Positions 27,321-35,271 of a stretch of DNA of 64,000 bases are shown in pieces. Location: positions 1,288,784 to 1,352,783 of the forward strand of contig JAKVOU010000001.1 of the NCBI GenBank assembly GCA_022482625.1. The letters run 5' to 3'. Under the pieces are notes generated by a model, which searched no databases, was not told the DNA's origin, and saw only the letters and a list, made by a program, of their open reading frames with translations. The stretch comes from Spirochaetia bacterium. GTDB taxonomy: Bacteria > Spirochaetota > Spirochaetia > Sphaerochaetales > Sphaerochaetaceae. Positions within the stretch are counted from its first letter, which is position 1. Every line of letters begins with the position of its first letter. Made by a program: the position numbers and the translations under genes.

Positions 27321-28127
27321 TCAATCAACAGCATAAGCCAGCGTCACCGTACTGATATAACGTCCGGAAGGCAATTTTCTCTTGTTATCAGGAACTGCAG
27401 CTTTAATGGCAAATGTTACTACAGTACCATTCATATGCCCTACAATACCGCCGTTATTGGCAGTTGCGTCATAGTCGACACCGTTGTATCCATCATAGTA
27501 GGTATTTTTAGCAAGATTAAAAAAGACATTTGAGTCTTCTGTTTTAGTACTTCCAGCGGAAAAAGTCGAGGCATTTGAATCTTCCGACGATGCAGAATAC
27601 TTGCCCTTTCCCTGACTTGCAGAAGACACGATAATGGATACAGCACCTCCATAGACAGTCGAACCACTGTTAAGATAGAATGGCGATGCAGTAATACCGA
27701 CATAAACTTTCTGTTTGCTATTTGCCGTCGAACCTGAAACAGCCACTGCAAAAGTGCCGGTCTTAAAGCCATCTTCTACATTCCAGTCCTTATCAAACAA
27801 TACTTTTGCCTTGGTCGTTGTAGTCACATCAGTACCTTCATAGTACAATGCAGTCACGATAGGTTCAACAGGAACCTCACTGACAAGCATAAGAGTATCT
27901 GTTTCGTTGCCGGTCGTAGTTGCAAGGGCTGCTTTCTCAGTAAAGGCAATGGAATCTTCACTATCAGATGCAGCATCTTTTTTATAAAGGCTATATGTAT
28001 TTTCTTCATATGTTGAATTAGCAGTGCCATCATCGTCCACGATAGCCGTTGATGTCGCAAATGCCATCATACCCACAGAAAGCATTGCCATGCTGGCAAG
28101 CAGAACCCTTTTTATGCTCATAAACAT
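27321..28127 (-). CDS. Secreted Ser/Thr-rich protein, paralogue A
   Basis: The 268-residue protein has a signal peptide (cleavage near the AFA at about 23-25) and a Ser/Thr/Val-rich strand-forming body. It shares ordered blocks with the protein at 28720-29568: VSEVPVEPIVTALYYEG, WNVEDGFKTGTFAVAVSGST, YGGAV, LAKNTYYDGY, and the C-terminal LPSGRYISTVTLAYAV. No known family is recognised; the Ig-like or fimbrial style suggests a surface or exported protein. ATG 28127 and ATG 28121 share the GGTGG ribosome site; the latter is spaced better. It is flanked by very AT-rich DNA. Confidence 0.75.
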   Translation of the reverse strand: MFMSIKRVLLASMAMLSVGMMAFATSTAIVDDDGTANSTYEENTYSLYKKDAASDSEDSIAFTEKAALATTTGNETDTLMLVSEVPVEPIVTALYYEGTDVTTTTKAKVLFDKDWNVEDGFKTGTFAVAVSGSTANSKQKVYVGITASPFYLNSGSTVYGGAVSIIVSSASQGKGKYSASSEDSNASTFSAGSTKTEDSNVFFNLAKNTYYDGYNGVDYDATANNGGIVGHMNGTVVTFAIKAAVPDNKRKLPSGRYISTVTLAYAVD

Positions 28128-28719
28128 CCACCCTTGTTGAATTTTTTTCTAAGTATAGTTAATATATCAGAAATCTATACATATGTCAATAGTTTAAACA
28201 AAATTATTTCATACCATATTAATAAATTATTAAAGTATAAATAAATAATTTTTATAATAATTTATTATAGATAAACAAATTAATTTTAAATACTGTTTTT
28301 CATGTAAATTACATACCTTTTATTATATCATTTAAATTACAATATATAATTAACAATATCAAACATCTTCAGTTTATGATATGACATAGAATACAACAAA
28401 TTTCTTAACAAAAAAAATTGCTACAACTGATAAAACTTAGAGTAAAATAGAGTTTTCAACTCCCCGACCGAGAAAAAACAATTTTATGCCGTAGCTGGTA
28501 CAGATTGTCATGGAACTGAGGCATCCATATAGGCTCAGGAACAAGATAAAATCTATCGTAAAAACAACGACCCATACGCTTCAGGAGGCATCCAACACAA
28601 GAGAAAACAAATAGCAAGGCCATGTAGAGGCCTGGATCCTGTCCAGCATCATCTGAAATTAATGGATCAAAGAGAAATTGTCTCCGATTTTGCGGCATCA
28701 TAATAAAAGGCTCAAGCTG
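28128..28719. other. AT-rich region between the two secreted paralogues
   Basis: About 590 bases. The part 28137-28440 is extremely AT-rich (roughly 80% or more by eye) and lies just upstream of paralogue A, so it probably holds its promoter. The part 28456-28701 has an 81-codon minus-strand open frame 18 bases after the paralogue B stop, with no ribosome site and no recognisable family; it may be a decayed gene. A weak hairpin GAGTT/AACTC with a TATTTT tail ends it near 28450. Confidence 0.4.
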
Positions 28720-29568
28720 TCATTGAATGGCATAAGAAATGACTACCCGGCTCTCATACCTGCCTGTAGGCAAGGTCGTTGAAGCAGGAGAAATCCTGAA
28801 AAAGAAAGAGTCAACATTACCAGAGGCATGTCCTGATTCGGTAGATGACGAAACTGTCGCATCACTGTAGCCATCAAAATATGTATTGGTTGCAAGCTCA
28901 GCAATTCCACTTTCGTAGACGGAAGACTCACCTACTTTCTTGTCCCAAGCGGAGACACTTTCATTTTCATAGACAGCTACCGCTCCACCATGTACCGAAT
29001 CAGATTGATCACCGTTGTTGTCCAGCAACGCAAAGGGTTCCGTTGAAATTTCAATGCTGAGGGACTGAGACACATAACCGGTAGAACCTGTTACAGCTAT
29101 GGTAAAGACTCCCGTATCGAACCCACTCTGAACATTCCACGAAGAACTGTACAACGTTTTCGTAGAAACAGTGGTAGATGCATCAGAAGTTGTTGCAGAT
29201 GTAACTGCAGAATCAGTCACGTCAACGCCTTCATAGTACAGGGAAGTTGTCAAATCGACAGTAGCAACTTCACCGACCAGATTGACAGCATCATAGGAAT
29301 TTTCAGGTGCAGAAGCCAACGAAGTCTGGCTATCGGCAAGTGAAAAGGCATTGCGAGGTGAACTTCCAAGAGAGACCGGTGTACTGCTACCCTCCTGGTA
29401 GGTCTTGCTGGTATCAGAATCCTCTGCAAGTGCCTGATAGGTCGTAAAAGAATCAGTAAGGTAAGTAGAAGAACCATTGACAGCAGTATATGTGTAATCA
29501 GCTGATGCAGATAACGAACTATCAGCGATAACCAGCAACGTTATTCCAATAGCAAGTTTTTTTCTCAT
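28720..29568 (-). CDS. Secreted Ser/Thr-rich protein, paralogue B
   Basis: The 282-residue protein has a signal peptide (cleavage near SASA, about residue 22) and about 20% serine. Blocks shared with paralogue A occur in the same order: NLVGEVATVDLTTSLYYEG, WNVQSGFDTGVFTIAVTGST, HGGAVAVYE, LATNTYFDGY and LPTGRYESRVVISYAI. The cores are conserved while the N-terminal 90 residues are low in complexity and free to vary. GGGAG precedes the ATG by 6 bases. Function unknown; surface exposure is inferred. Confidence 0.75.
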   Translation of the reverse strand: MRKKLAIGITLLVIADSSLSASADYTYTAVNGSSTYLTDSFTTYQALAEDSDTSKTYQEGSSTPVSLGSSPRNAFSLADSQTSLASAPENSYDAVNLVGEVATVDLTTSLYYEGVDVTDSAVTSATTSDASTTVSTKTLYSSSWNVQSGFDTGVFTIAVTGSTGYVSQSLSIEISTEPFALLDNNGDQSDSVHGGAVAVYENESVSAWDKKVGESSVYESGIAELATNTYFDGYSDATVSSSTESGHASGNVDSFFFRISPASTTLPTGRYESRVVISYAIQ

Positions 29569-29924
29569 ATTTTTCTCCCTGACACCATTTAGAAAACAAA
29601 TTACACTGCAAACTACTTATAGCAATAATATAAATGTTTGCAACTTATGTCAATAGATATATTATTTTTTGACATTTACTCTAAAAATCGTGCAACACAA
29701 CATATCCATCTCAATAAATACATATTTTATCCATAATTAATCTTAATTATTGCATACATAGCTACTGAATAATATGACATAAGATAAGCTAAACATAAAT
29801 TCATGTAAATCAAGATTCACTAAGTATCGCTCGATTCCACTGCTATTGAGAGAGTGCTTTACTACTGATTCTCCATAGCTATCAAATCCTAAGCGACTTA
29901 ATTCTAAGAAAAGAATGAAAAACA
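29569..29924. other. AT-rich intergenic region
   Basis: About 350 bases, strongly AT-rich at 29580-29760, upstream of secreted paralogue B. It likely contains that gene's promoter; no gene or RNA is supported. Confidence 0.35.
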
Positions 29925-29954
29925 AATAAAAAAACCGAGGATGATACTCCTCGG
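29925..29954 (-). terminator. perR-rbr operon terminator
   Basis: On the minus strand CCGAGGA and TCCTCGG (29954-29935) form a 7-base-pair stem over 6 bases and are followed by TTTTTTT. It lies 21 bases after the rubrerythrin stop. Confidence 0.85.
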
Positions 29955-29975
29955 CATGCAATTCATAAATATGGT

Positions 29976-30518
29976 CTAATAGTTCTTGGATTGCAATTCA
30001 AAGAAAGACTGCGGATGTCCACATACAGGGCAAATGGCAGGAGCTTTTTTCCCTACATGTATATGCCCGCAATTTGCACATTTCCATACCATGTCTCCCT
30101 CACGTGAAAATACAATACCTTCATCAAGGTTCTTCAGCAAAGTAAGATAGCGTTCCTCATGTGTCTTTTCGATGTCACCGACAAGAGCAAACAGCTTGGA
30201 AATCTTTGAGAAACCTTCCTCTGCTGCTTCTTCAGACATCTGCTTGTACATAGAAGTCCATTCATAGTTCTCCCCTGCTGCAGCATCCTTGAGGTTTGTT
30301 GCAGTATCCGCAACTTCCCCATTTTCCTGCAGAGCCTTGAACCAAAGTTTGGCATGTTCTTTTTCATTGTTGGCAGTCTCTTCAAAAAGACTTGCAATCT
30401 GCTCATATCCGTCCTTGCGAGCCCTGGAAGCATAATACGTATACTTGTTCCGTGCCTGGGATTCTCCCGCAAAGGCATCCCTCAGATTCTTTTCAGTTTT
30501 TGATCCCTTCAATTCCAT
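29976..30518 (-). CDS. rbr: Rubrerythrin
   Basis: The 180-residue protein reduces hydrogen peroxide in anaerobes. The N-terminal ferritin-like four-helix domain holds the di-iron glutamates (FAGESQARNKYTYYASRA, FEETANNEKEHAKLW, and SKISKLFALVGDIEKTHEERY). The C-terminal rubredoxin domain has two CxxC iron sites, WKCANCG and CPVCGHP. It follows perR by 16 bases and should be co-transcribed and repressed by it; the terminator after it is clear. Confidence 0.95.
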   Translation of the reverse strand: MELKGSKTEKNLRDAFAGESQARNKYTYYASRARKDGYEQIASLFEETANNEKEHAKLWFKALQENGEVADTATNLKDAAAGENYEWTSMYKQMSEEAAEEGFSKISKLFALVGDIEKTHEERYLTLLKNLDEGIVFSREGDMVWKCANCGHIHVGKKAPAICPVCGHPQSFFELQSKNY

Positions 30519-30534
30519 TTTCTTACCTTACTCC

Positions 30535-30936
30535 TTATCCCTTGTCCTGGGTCTTTTCATAACAATCGGGACAAATCCCGCTTACTACCAAATTTGGGTC
30601 AATATGCCGGAAGCCTGTGGCATTGCAAGCCTTTGCCAATGCAATCTGGTCTGGTTTGAAATCGATATCCACCACACGCTTACAAATTCTGCACATCATA
30701 TGGCAATGTTCAAAAACCGTTGCATCAAAACGGTCAGGGCCGCCTTCAACAGGGATTTTCAGCAGACGCCCTTCTTCAACCAACAAGTTCAGATTCCGAT
30801 AAACAGTTGCCATTCCTATCCTTGGATGTGCAACTTTGACATGGTTGAAGACTTCTTGGGCTGTAGGATGGTTATGTAAAACCATCACGGCTTTATACAC
30901 TAAATCCCTTTGAATTGTCTGACGTCGTTCAATCAT
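30535..30936 (-). CDS. perR: PerR-type Fur-family peroxide repressor
   Basis: The 133-residue protein has the Fur-family winged helix (HPTAQEVFNHVKVAHPRIGMATVYRNLNLLVEEG) and a metal-binding domain with two CxxC zinc pairs (CRICK, CPDC). The Asp in DRFDA and the H-x-H in FEHCH sit where PerR places its iron ligands for peroxide sensing. GGGAG precedes the ATG by 5 bases. With rubrerythrin next in the operon and a box overlapping its own promoter, it most likely represses peroxide and superoxide defence. A Zur or Fur role is less likely. Confidence 0.88.
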   Translation of the reverse strand: MIERRQTIQRDLVYKAVMVLHNHPTAQEVFNHVKVAHPRIGMATVYRNLNLLVEEGRLLKIPVEGGPDRFDATVFEHCHMMCRICKRVVDIDFKPDQIALAKACNATGFRHIDPNLVVSGICPDCYEKTQDKG

Positions 30937-30978
30937 ATTTACTCCCAGCTATAACATAGCGCACTTGACCATTTCATA

Positions 30979-31004
30979 ATGACCGTATTGATAATAATTG
31001 TCAA
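30979..31004 (-). promoter_or_regulatory. perR-rbr promoter with PerR/Fur box
   Basis: TTGATAATAATTGTCAA (30988-31004) is a near-perfect inverted repeat (one mismatch) of the 7-1-7 Fur/PerR type. On the minus strand it contains the -35 TTGACA, with a CATTAT -10 about 17 bases on. Binding there would block RNA polymerase, so the operon is probably self-regulated. Confidence 0.65.
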
Positions 31005-31056
31005 TATCTTTTATAACTTTTCAACTACAGGCCCCGCGGATAATCAGATCCATACA

Positions 31057-32946
31057 TCAAGTCAGTACAGCTTTCCCTGTATACAGCTGATAGTATTTTC
31101 CCCTCTTTTCCAATAATTGCCCATGGGTACCCTTTTCAATGATCTGACCATTCTCCAAGACCATAATGACATCACTGCCTCGCACAGTCGACAGTCTATG
31201 GGCAATGACAAAGACTGTCCTCCCATCCATAAGACGGTTCATACCAGCTTGGATCAATGCTTCAGTCCGAGTATCTATGCTACTTGTTGCTTCGTCCAAG
31301 ACCATGATGGGAGGATCGGCAACAGCTGCCCGTGCAATAGCCAACAATTGTCTCTGTCCTGTGGAAATATTGCTTTCCTTTCCAGAAATAATGGTTTCAT
31401 ATCCCAGGGGAAGCAATTTGATAAAATGGTCGGCCCCTGCCAGTCTTGCAGCGACCTCAACTTCTGCATCGGTAGCATCAGGCCTTCCATATCTGATATT
31501 TTCCCTGACCGAAGCAGTAAACAAACTTGTATCCTGCAATACCATACCAAGAGAATGTCGAAGATCCTTTTTGCTGATGTCCTTGACATCTATCCCGTCT
31601 ATGGTAATTTCTCCCTGCTCAATCTCATAGAATCGGTTAAGCAAATTGGTTATGGTAGTCTTGCCTGCTCCTGTTGAACCGACAAAAGCCACAACTTGCC
31701 CAGGATGGGCATAGACATCTACATGACGGAGCACCGGTTTGCCAGGTACATAAGAAAATGATACATCATCAAGTTTTACATCACCCTGAAGAAGTCTGAA
31801 CGATTCTTTTCCATTTTCAGTCTTTTTCCAAGCCCAATGGCCAGTATGTTCATCACACGCCTGAAAAGCACCAGACTGGCCTTTACAGACATTCTCCAAT
31901 ATTACCGTGCCGTTGTCAGGTTCCGCCTTTTCATCCAAAAGTGCAAAAATCCTTTCAGCGCCTGCAAGCGCTTGAACAACTGCATTTATTTGCTGACTCA
32001 TCTGCCCAAGAGGTCTTGCCAAGGTCTGGGACAATTGCAAGAAGCTTACAATCATTCCCAACGTAAGTCCTGCCAAGCCATGGATTTCCATGAATCCACC
32101 CGCAATTGCAATTACAGCATATTGAAAGTTACTCAACATCTGGACCAATGGCATAAAGATATTTGCAAATTTGTTCGCATTGGTTGTATTGGCACACAAT
32201 TGTTCATTGAGTTTATCAAATGCTGCTTCTACTTCTTTTTCCCGAGTAAAGACCTTTACAACCTGTTGTCCGCTGACCAATTCTTCTATGTAGGCATTCT
32301 CAGCCCCCAAGGAAGCCTGCTGTTTGGAAAAATATTTCCCAGACAGACTGCCTACTTTGCCAGTAACAAATAGCATGAGCAGGATTGAAAGGATCACCAC
32401 GATAGTCAGTTGCCAACTGGTAACGATCATGGCAACAAAGACCCCAATGACCTGGATACTTCCAGAAAACATCTGGGGAAGGCTTTGGTTCAGCATATTG
32501 ACCATTGCATCGATATCATTGGTATACCGGCTCATGATATCGCCATGTCCATTTGCATCGAAATAACCGATAGGAAGGCTCTGCATATGGACAAACATTT
32601 CATTCCTCAGCGTCCTGAGCACTTCCTGCGATATGACAACCATCGTCCTGGAATAATAGAACATACCGGCAATGCCTACCGCAATAATCAATGCCAGCTC
32701 GCTGATCAGGTGCAGGATATAGCTGAAATCTGGATTCTGGGCACCAATCAAGGGCATAATTCCATCATCGACCAGGTACTTGAGAAAAACACCGATGGCA
32801 ACTGTCATCACAGATGAAACTATTATGGCAGCTACGACAAGTACCAAAGTACCTCTATACGGTCTGAGATAATGAAATGTACGCTTTATCGTTTTCTTAA
32901 TATTCTTTGGTTTTTCGGAGGGTTTCCCTCTGTTCGGCCTAGGCAA
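31057..32946 (-). CDS. Heterodimeric ABC exporter, canonical-site subunit
   Basis: The protein (629 residues from TTG 32946) has a six-helix type IV transmembrane domain and an ATPase domain with Walker A FVGSTGAGKTT, signature NISTGQRQL (STGQ instead of SGGQ) and Walker B IMVLDEATSSID with the catalytic Glu. TTG 32946 is chosen because AGGGAGG ends 6 bases upstream and the start overlaps the partner's stop (TTGCCTAG); longer frames up to 33096 lie inside the partner gene. The STGQ change is common in the half of heterodimers that pairs with a degenerate partner. It should export drugs or lipids. Confidence 0.88.
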   Translation of the reverse strand: MPRPNRGKPSEKPKNIKKTIKRTFHYLRPYRGTLVLVVAAIIVSSVMTVAIGVFLKYLVDDGIMPLIGAQNPDFSYILHLISELALIIAVGIAGMFYYSRTMVVISQEVLRTLRNEMFVHMQSLPIGYFDANGHGDIMSRYTNDIDAMVNMLNQSLPQMFSGSIQVIGVFVAMIVTSWQLTIVVILSILLMLFVTGKVGSLSGKYFSKQQASLGAENAYIEELVSGQQVVKVFTREKEVEAAFDKLNEQLCANTTNANKFANIFMPLVQMLSNFQYAVIAIAGGFMEIHGLAGLTLGMIVSFLQLSQTLARPLGQMSQQINAVVQALAGAERIFALLDEKAEPDNGTVILENVCKGQSGAFQACDEHTGHWAWKKTENGKESFRLLQGDVKLDDVSFSYVPGKPVLRHVDVYAHPGQVVAFVGSTGAGKTTITNLLNRFYEIEQGEITIDGIDVKDISKKDLRHSLGMVLQDTSLFTASVRENIRYGRPDATDAEVEVAARLAGADHFIKLLPLGYETIISGKESNISTGQRQLLAIARAAVADPPIMVLDEATSSIDTRTEALIQAGMNRLMDGRTVFVIAHRLSTVRGSDVIMVLENGQIIEKGTHGQLLEKRGKYYQLYTGKAVLT

Positions 32947-34669
32947 GCTGCACCTCCCTGGTCTGGGATTCATAGACTTCCCTATAGATGGCATTGCCAG
33001 CCAGAAGCTCTGCATGAGTTCCAAATCCACTGATCCTACCCTCGTCCAGTACCAAAATGCGGTCACACTCCTGTACAGTCGAAACCCTTTGGGCAATGAT
33101 CAATTGAGTAACGGAGGGAAGCTCATCATGCAGTGCCAACCTGATAGATGCCTCCGTACTCATATCAACGGCACTGGTAGAATCATCAAAGATGATAATT
33201 CTAGGTTCAGTCAGCAAAGCCCGTGCAATACAGAGACGCTGCCGTTGGCCACCGGATACATTTCGTCCTCCCTGTTCAATATGGGTATCATACCCATCAG
33301 GAAAAGTACGAATGAATGCATCTGCTTGGGCTATACGACAAACCCGTTCCATCTGTGCATCAGAAGCGGTCTCATTGCCCCATCTCAGGTTTTCTTTTAT
33401 CGTACCACTGAACAATCGGCTTTCCTGCGGGACAAAGGCCACATTATGCCTAAGAATTTTCAAACTATAATTCCTTACATCGACGCCGCCGACCAGTACA
33501 TGTCCTTCGGTAGTGTCATAAAGGCGAGGAATGAGAGAAACCAACGTCGTCTTGGAGCTACCGGTCCCTCCGATTATGCCAATTCGTTCTCCGCTGGTAA
33601 TGTTCAGGTCAATATCCGACAAACATAATTTGTCAGATGAAGAGGAATAACTAAAAGCAACATGGTCAAAGACAATGTCACCATTTTCTACGTTCATAAT
33701 AGGATGCTCAGGATCCCGCAAGTCTACTTTTTCATTGAGTACATCACAGACCCTTTTTGCAGAAGCGCTGCTAATAGTCATCATCACGAAGAAAGAAGAA
33801 AGCATCATGAGGCCCATCATAGCCATAGAAACATAGCTGACCAAACTTACCAATTCACCCGTAGTCAGGGAACCAAGGACAACCTGTTTTGCTCCCAGCC
33901 ACATGATAAGGACATCAAGAGAAAAAATACTCAGCAGCATCAGAGGCATGATATTGATTGCAAGTTTACCGACTTTTGTGTATTGGCCGCAAAGCGTATT
34001 GCTTTCTTTCTTAAATTTATTGATTTCTCTCCGTTCATTGACGTACGCTTTTACAGCACGGATACCGTCAACATTTTCTTCAACGACTGTATTGAGACGG
34101 TCATACTGGGCAAAGACTTTTTCAAATAGGGGAAAGGCAATCTTGATGGTTATAATCATTATCAAGGCTATGATCGGAATCATATAGACAAACAGCAAAG
34201 CAAGATGCCAGTCCACATAGAATGCCATGCACATTGAAAATATAAGGCTGAATGGTGCCCTGACGGCTAAACGTATCGACATTTGAAATGCCATTTGAAG
34301 CCGTTGGACATCTGTCGTCAACCTGACGACTAAGCTACTTGTGCTATATTTATCAATATTCTTGGCTGAATATCCTTGGATAGCATAAAACAAATCATGA
34401 CGAAGGTTCTTGGCAAAACCAGCAGAAGCTTTCGCAGCAGTCCATCCTCCAAGAACACCAAATAGTCCCATAAATAACGTTGCAATAATGATATAAAAAC
34501 CCACACGCCAAACCTGTGTCATATTATGGACCTGTAGACCCTGGTCAATCAACATAGACATCAAATATGGCAGCACAGACATCATCAACGTTTCAAAAAA
34601 TACTAAAAAAGGGGTCAGGACACTCACCTTGCGGTATTCCCTGACCCTTCCAAGAAGCGTCTTGATCAA
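32939..34669 (-). CDS. Heterodimeric ABC exporter, degenerate-site subunit
   Basis: The 576-residue partner has a six-helix membrane domain and an ATPase with Walker A IIGGTGSSKTTL, an intact signature NVSGGQRQRL, and Walker B IIIFDDSTSAVD, where Asp replaces the catalytic Glu. Such an Asp, with a partner whose signature is STGQ, defines one degenerate ATP site as in BmrCD, LmrCD and TM287/288. It overlaps the MarR gene by 4 bases and the second subunit by 8 bases, so all three form one operon. Confidence 0.88.
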   Translation of the reverse strand: MIKTLLGRVREYRKVSVLTPFLVFFETLMMSVLPYLMSMLIDQGLQVHNMTQVWRVGFYIIIATLFMGLFGVLGGWTAAKASAGFAKNLRHDLFYAIQGYSAKNIDKYSTSSLVVRLTTDVQRLQMAFQMSIRLAVRAPFSLIFSMCMAFYVDWHLALLFVYMIPIIALIMIITIKIAFPLFEKVFAQYDRLNTVVEENVDGIRAVKAYVNERREINKFKKESNTLCGQYTKVGKLAINIMPLMLLSIFSLDVLIMWLGAKQVVLGSLTTGELVSLVSYVSMAMMGLMMLSSFFVMMTISSASAKRVCDVLNEKVDLRDPEHPIMNVENGDIVFDHVAFSYSSSSDKLCLSDIDLNITSGERIGIIGGTGSSKTTLVSLIPRLYDTTEGHVLVGGVDVRNYSLKILRHNVAFVPQESRLFSGTIKENLRWGNETASDAQMERVCRIAQADAFIRTFPDGYDTHIEQGGRNVSGGQRQRLCIARALLTEPRIIIFDDSTSAVDMSTEASIRLALHDELPSVTQLIIAQRVSTVQECDRILVLDEGRISGFGTHAELLAGNAIYREVYESQTREVQLA

Positions 34670-35112
34670 CTCTTTTCGGTCTCCACCAGATTCTTTCGCA
34701 TCTGTTCAATTACCTTGAAAAAGATCTGCATTTCCTCATCACTTAGATTCTTGGTCAAATCATTTTCAAGTTGTTCAAGGAATATATCAAATTCCATGTC
34801 CATCTTCTTCGCTTTCTCAGTAATCACTACTCTCTTCAGACGCTTGTCCGAGCTGACACGCTCTTTCTTGACCAGACCATTCTTTTCCATCAGCTTCAGA
34901 ATTTCAGTAGTAGTAGGTCTCCGAAGAGAAAACATGGTGTCAATGTCCCGTTGATATACAGGAGTATCACCCTTCGAATCAATAAAATTGATGATATAAA
35001 AGTGAGATGACGTCTGCGTCGTTTCACTATACTCAGTCCTGAAGGTCATCAACCTCCGTCTCAAATGGTTCGAAAGCTTCCGTAGCTCTCTTGATGCACA
35101 TTGTTCTCTCAT
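34666..35112 (-). CDS. MarR-family repressor of the ABC exporter operon
   Basis: The protein (148 residues) has a MarR winged helix: TPVYQRDIDTMFSLRRPTTTEILKLMEKNGLVKKERV followed by the wing SDKRLKRVVIT and a long C-terminal dimer helix. ATG 35112 has GAGGAG 7 bases upstream; TTG 35118 is less likely. Its stop overlaps the first ABC gene by 4 bases, a usual arrangement for drug-responsive control of heterodimeric exporters. Confidence 0.88.
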   Translation of the reverse strand: MREQCASRELRKLSNHLRRRLMTFRTEYSETTQTSSHFYIINFIDSKGDTPVYQRDIDTMFSLRRPTTTEILKLMEKNGLVKKERVSSDKRLKRVVITEKAKKMDMEFDIFLEQLENDLTKNLSDEEMQIFFKVIEQMRKNLVETEKS

Positions 35113-35133
35113 ACACAACTCCTCACAAACAAA

Positions 35134-35145
35134 ACTTAGTTAAGT
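35134..35145. promoter_or_regulatory. Candidate operator for MarR-ABC operon
   Basis: ACTTAGTTAAGT is an inverted repeat with 5-base arms and a 2-base centre in AT-rich DNA, 22 bases before the MarR start. Its place just upstream of the ribosome site suits repression by the encoded MarR protein. Confidence 0.4.
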
Positions 35146-35222
35146 ATATATTGAAGCAATATGGCAATAAAAGTACTCTCCTATCATCTTCATACTTCTT
35201 CATATACACCGCCTTTTATTTC

Positions 35223-35259
35223 CATGTCCTGCAGGATTCCCCCTTTCCTGCAGGACATG
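35223..35259. repeat. Perfect 13-base inverted repeat
   Basis: CATGTCCTGCAGG (35223-35235) and CCTGCAGGACATG (35247-35259) flank an 11-base pyrimidine-rich loop, between the rlmK-like stop and the MarR promoter. It would form a strong hairpin in either transcript but has no T-run, so it may end the rlmK-like message by a non-standard route or protect its 3' end. Confidence 0.6.
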
Positions 35260-35271
35260 ACCTGCAATAAC

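Noticed and set aside
28456-28701. 81-codon minus-strand frame after secreted paralogue B
   Set aside because: No ribosome site and no family resemblance; noted only as a possible decayed gene in the intergenic entry.
32947-33096. Longer start for the second ABC subunit
   Set aside because: The extra 50 codons lie inside the first subunit gene; TTG 32946 has a strong ribosome site at the right distance.
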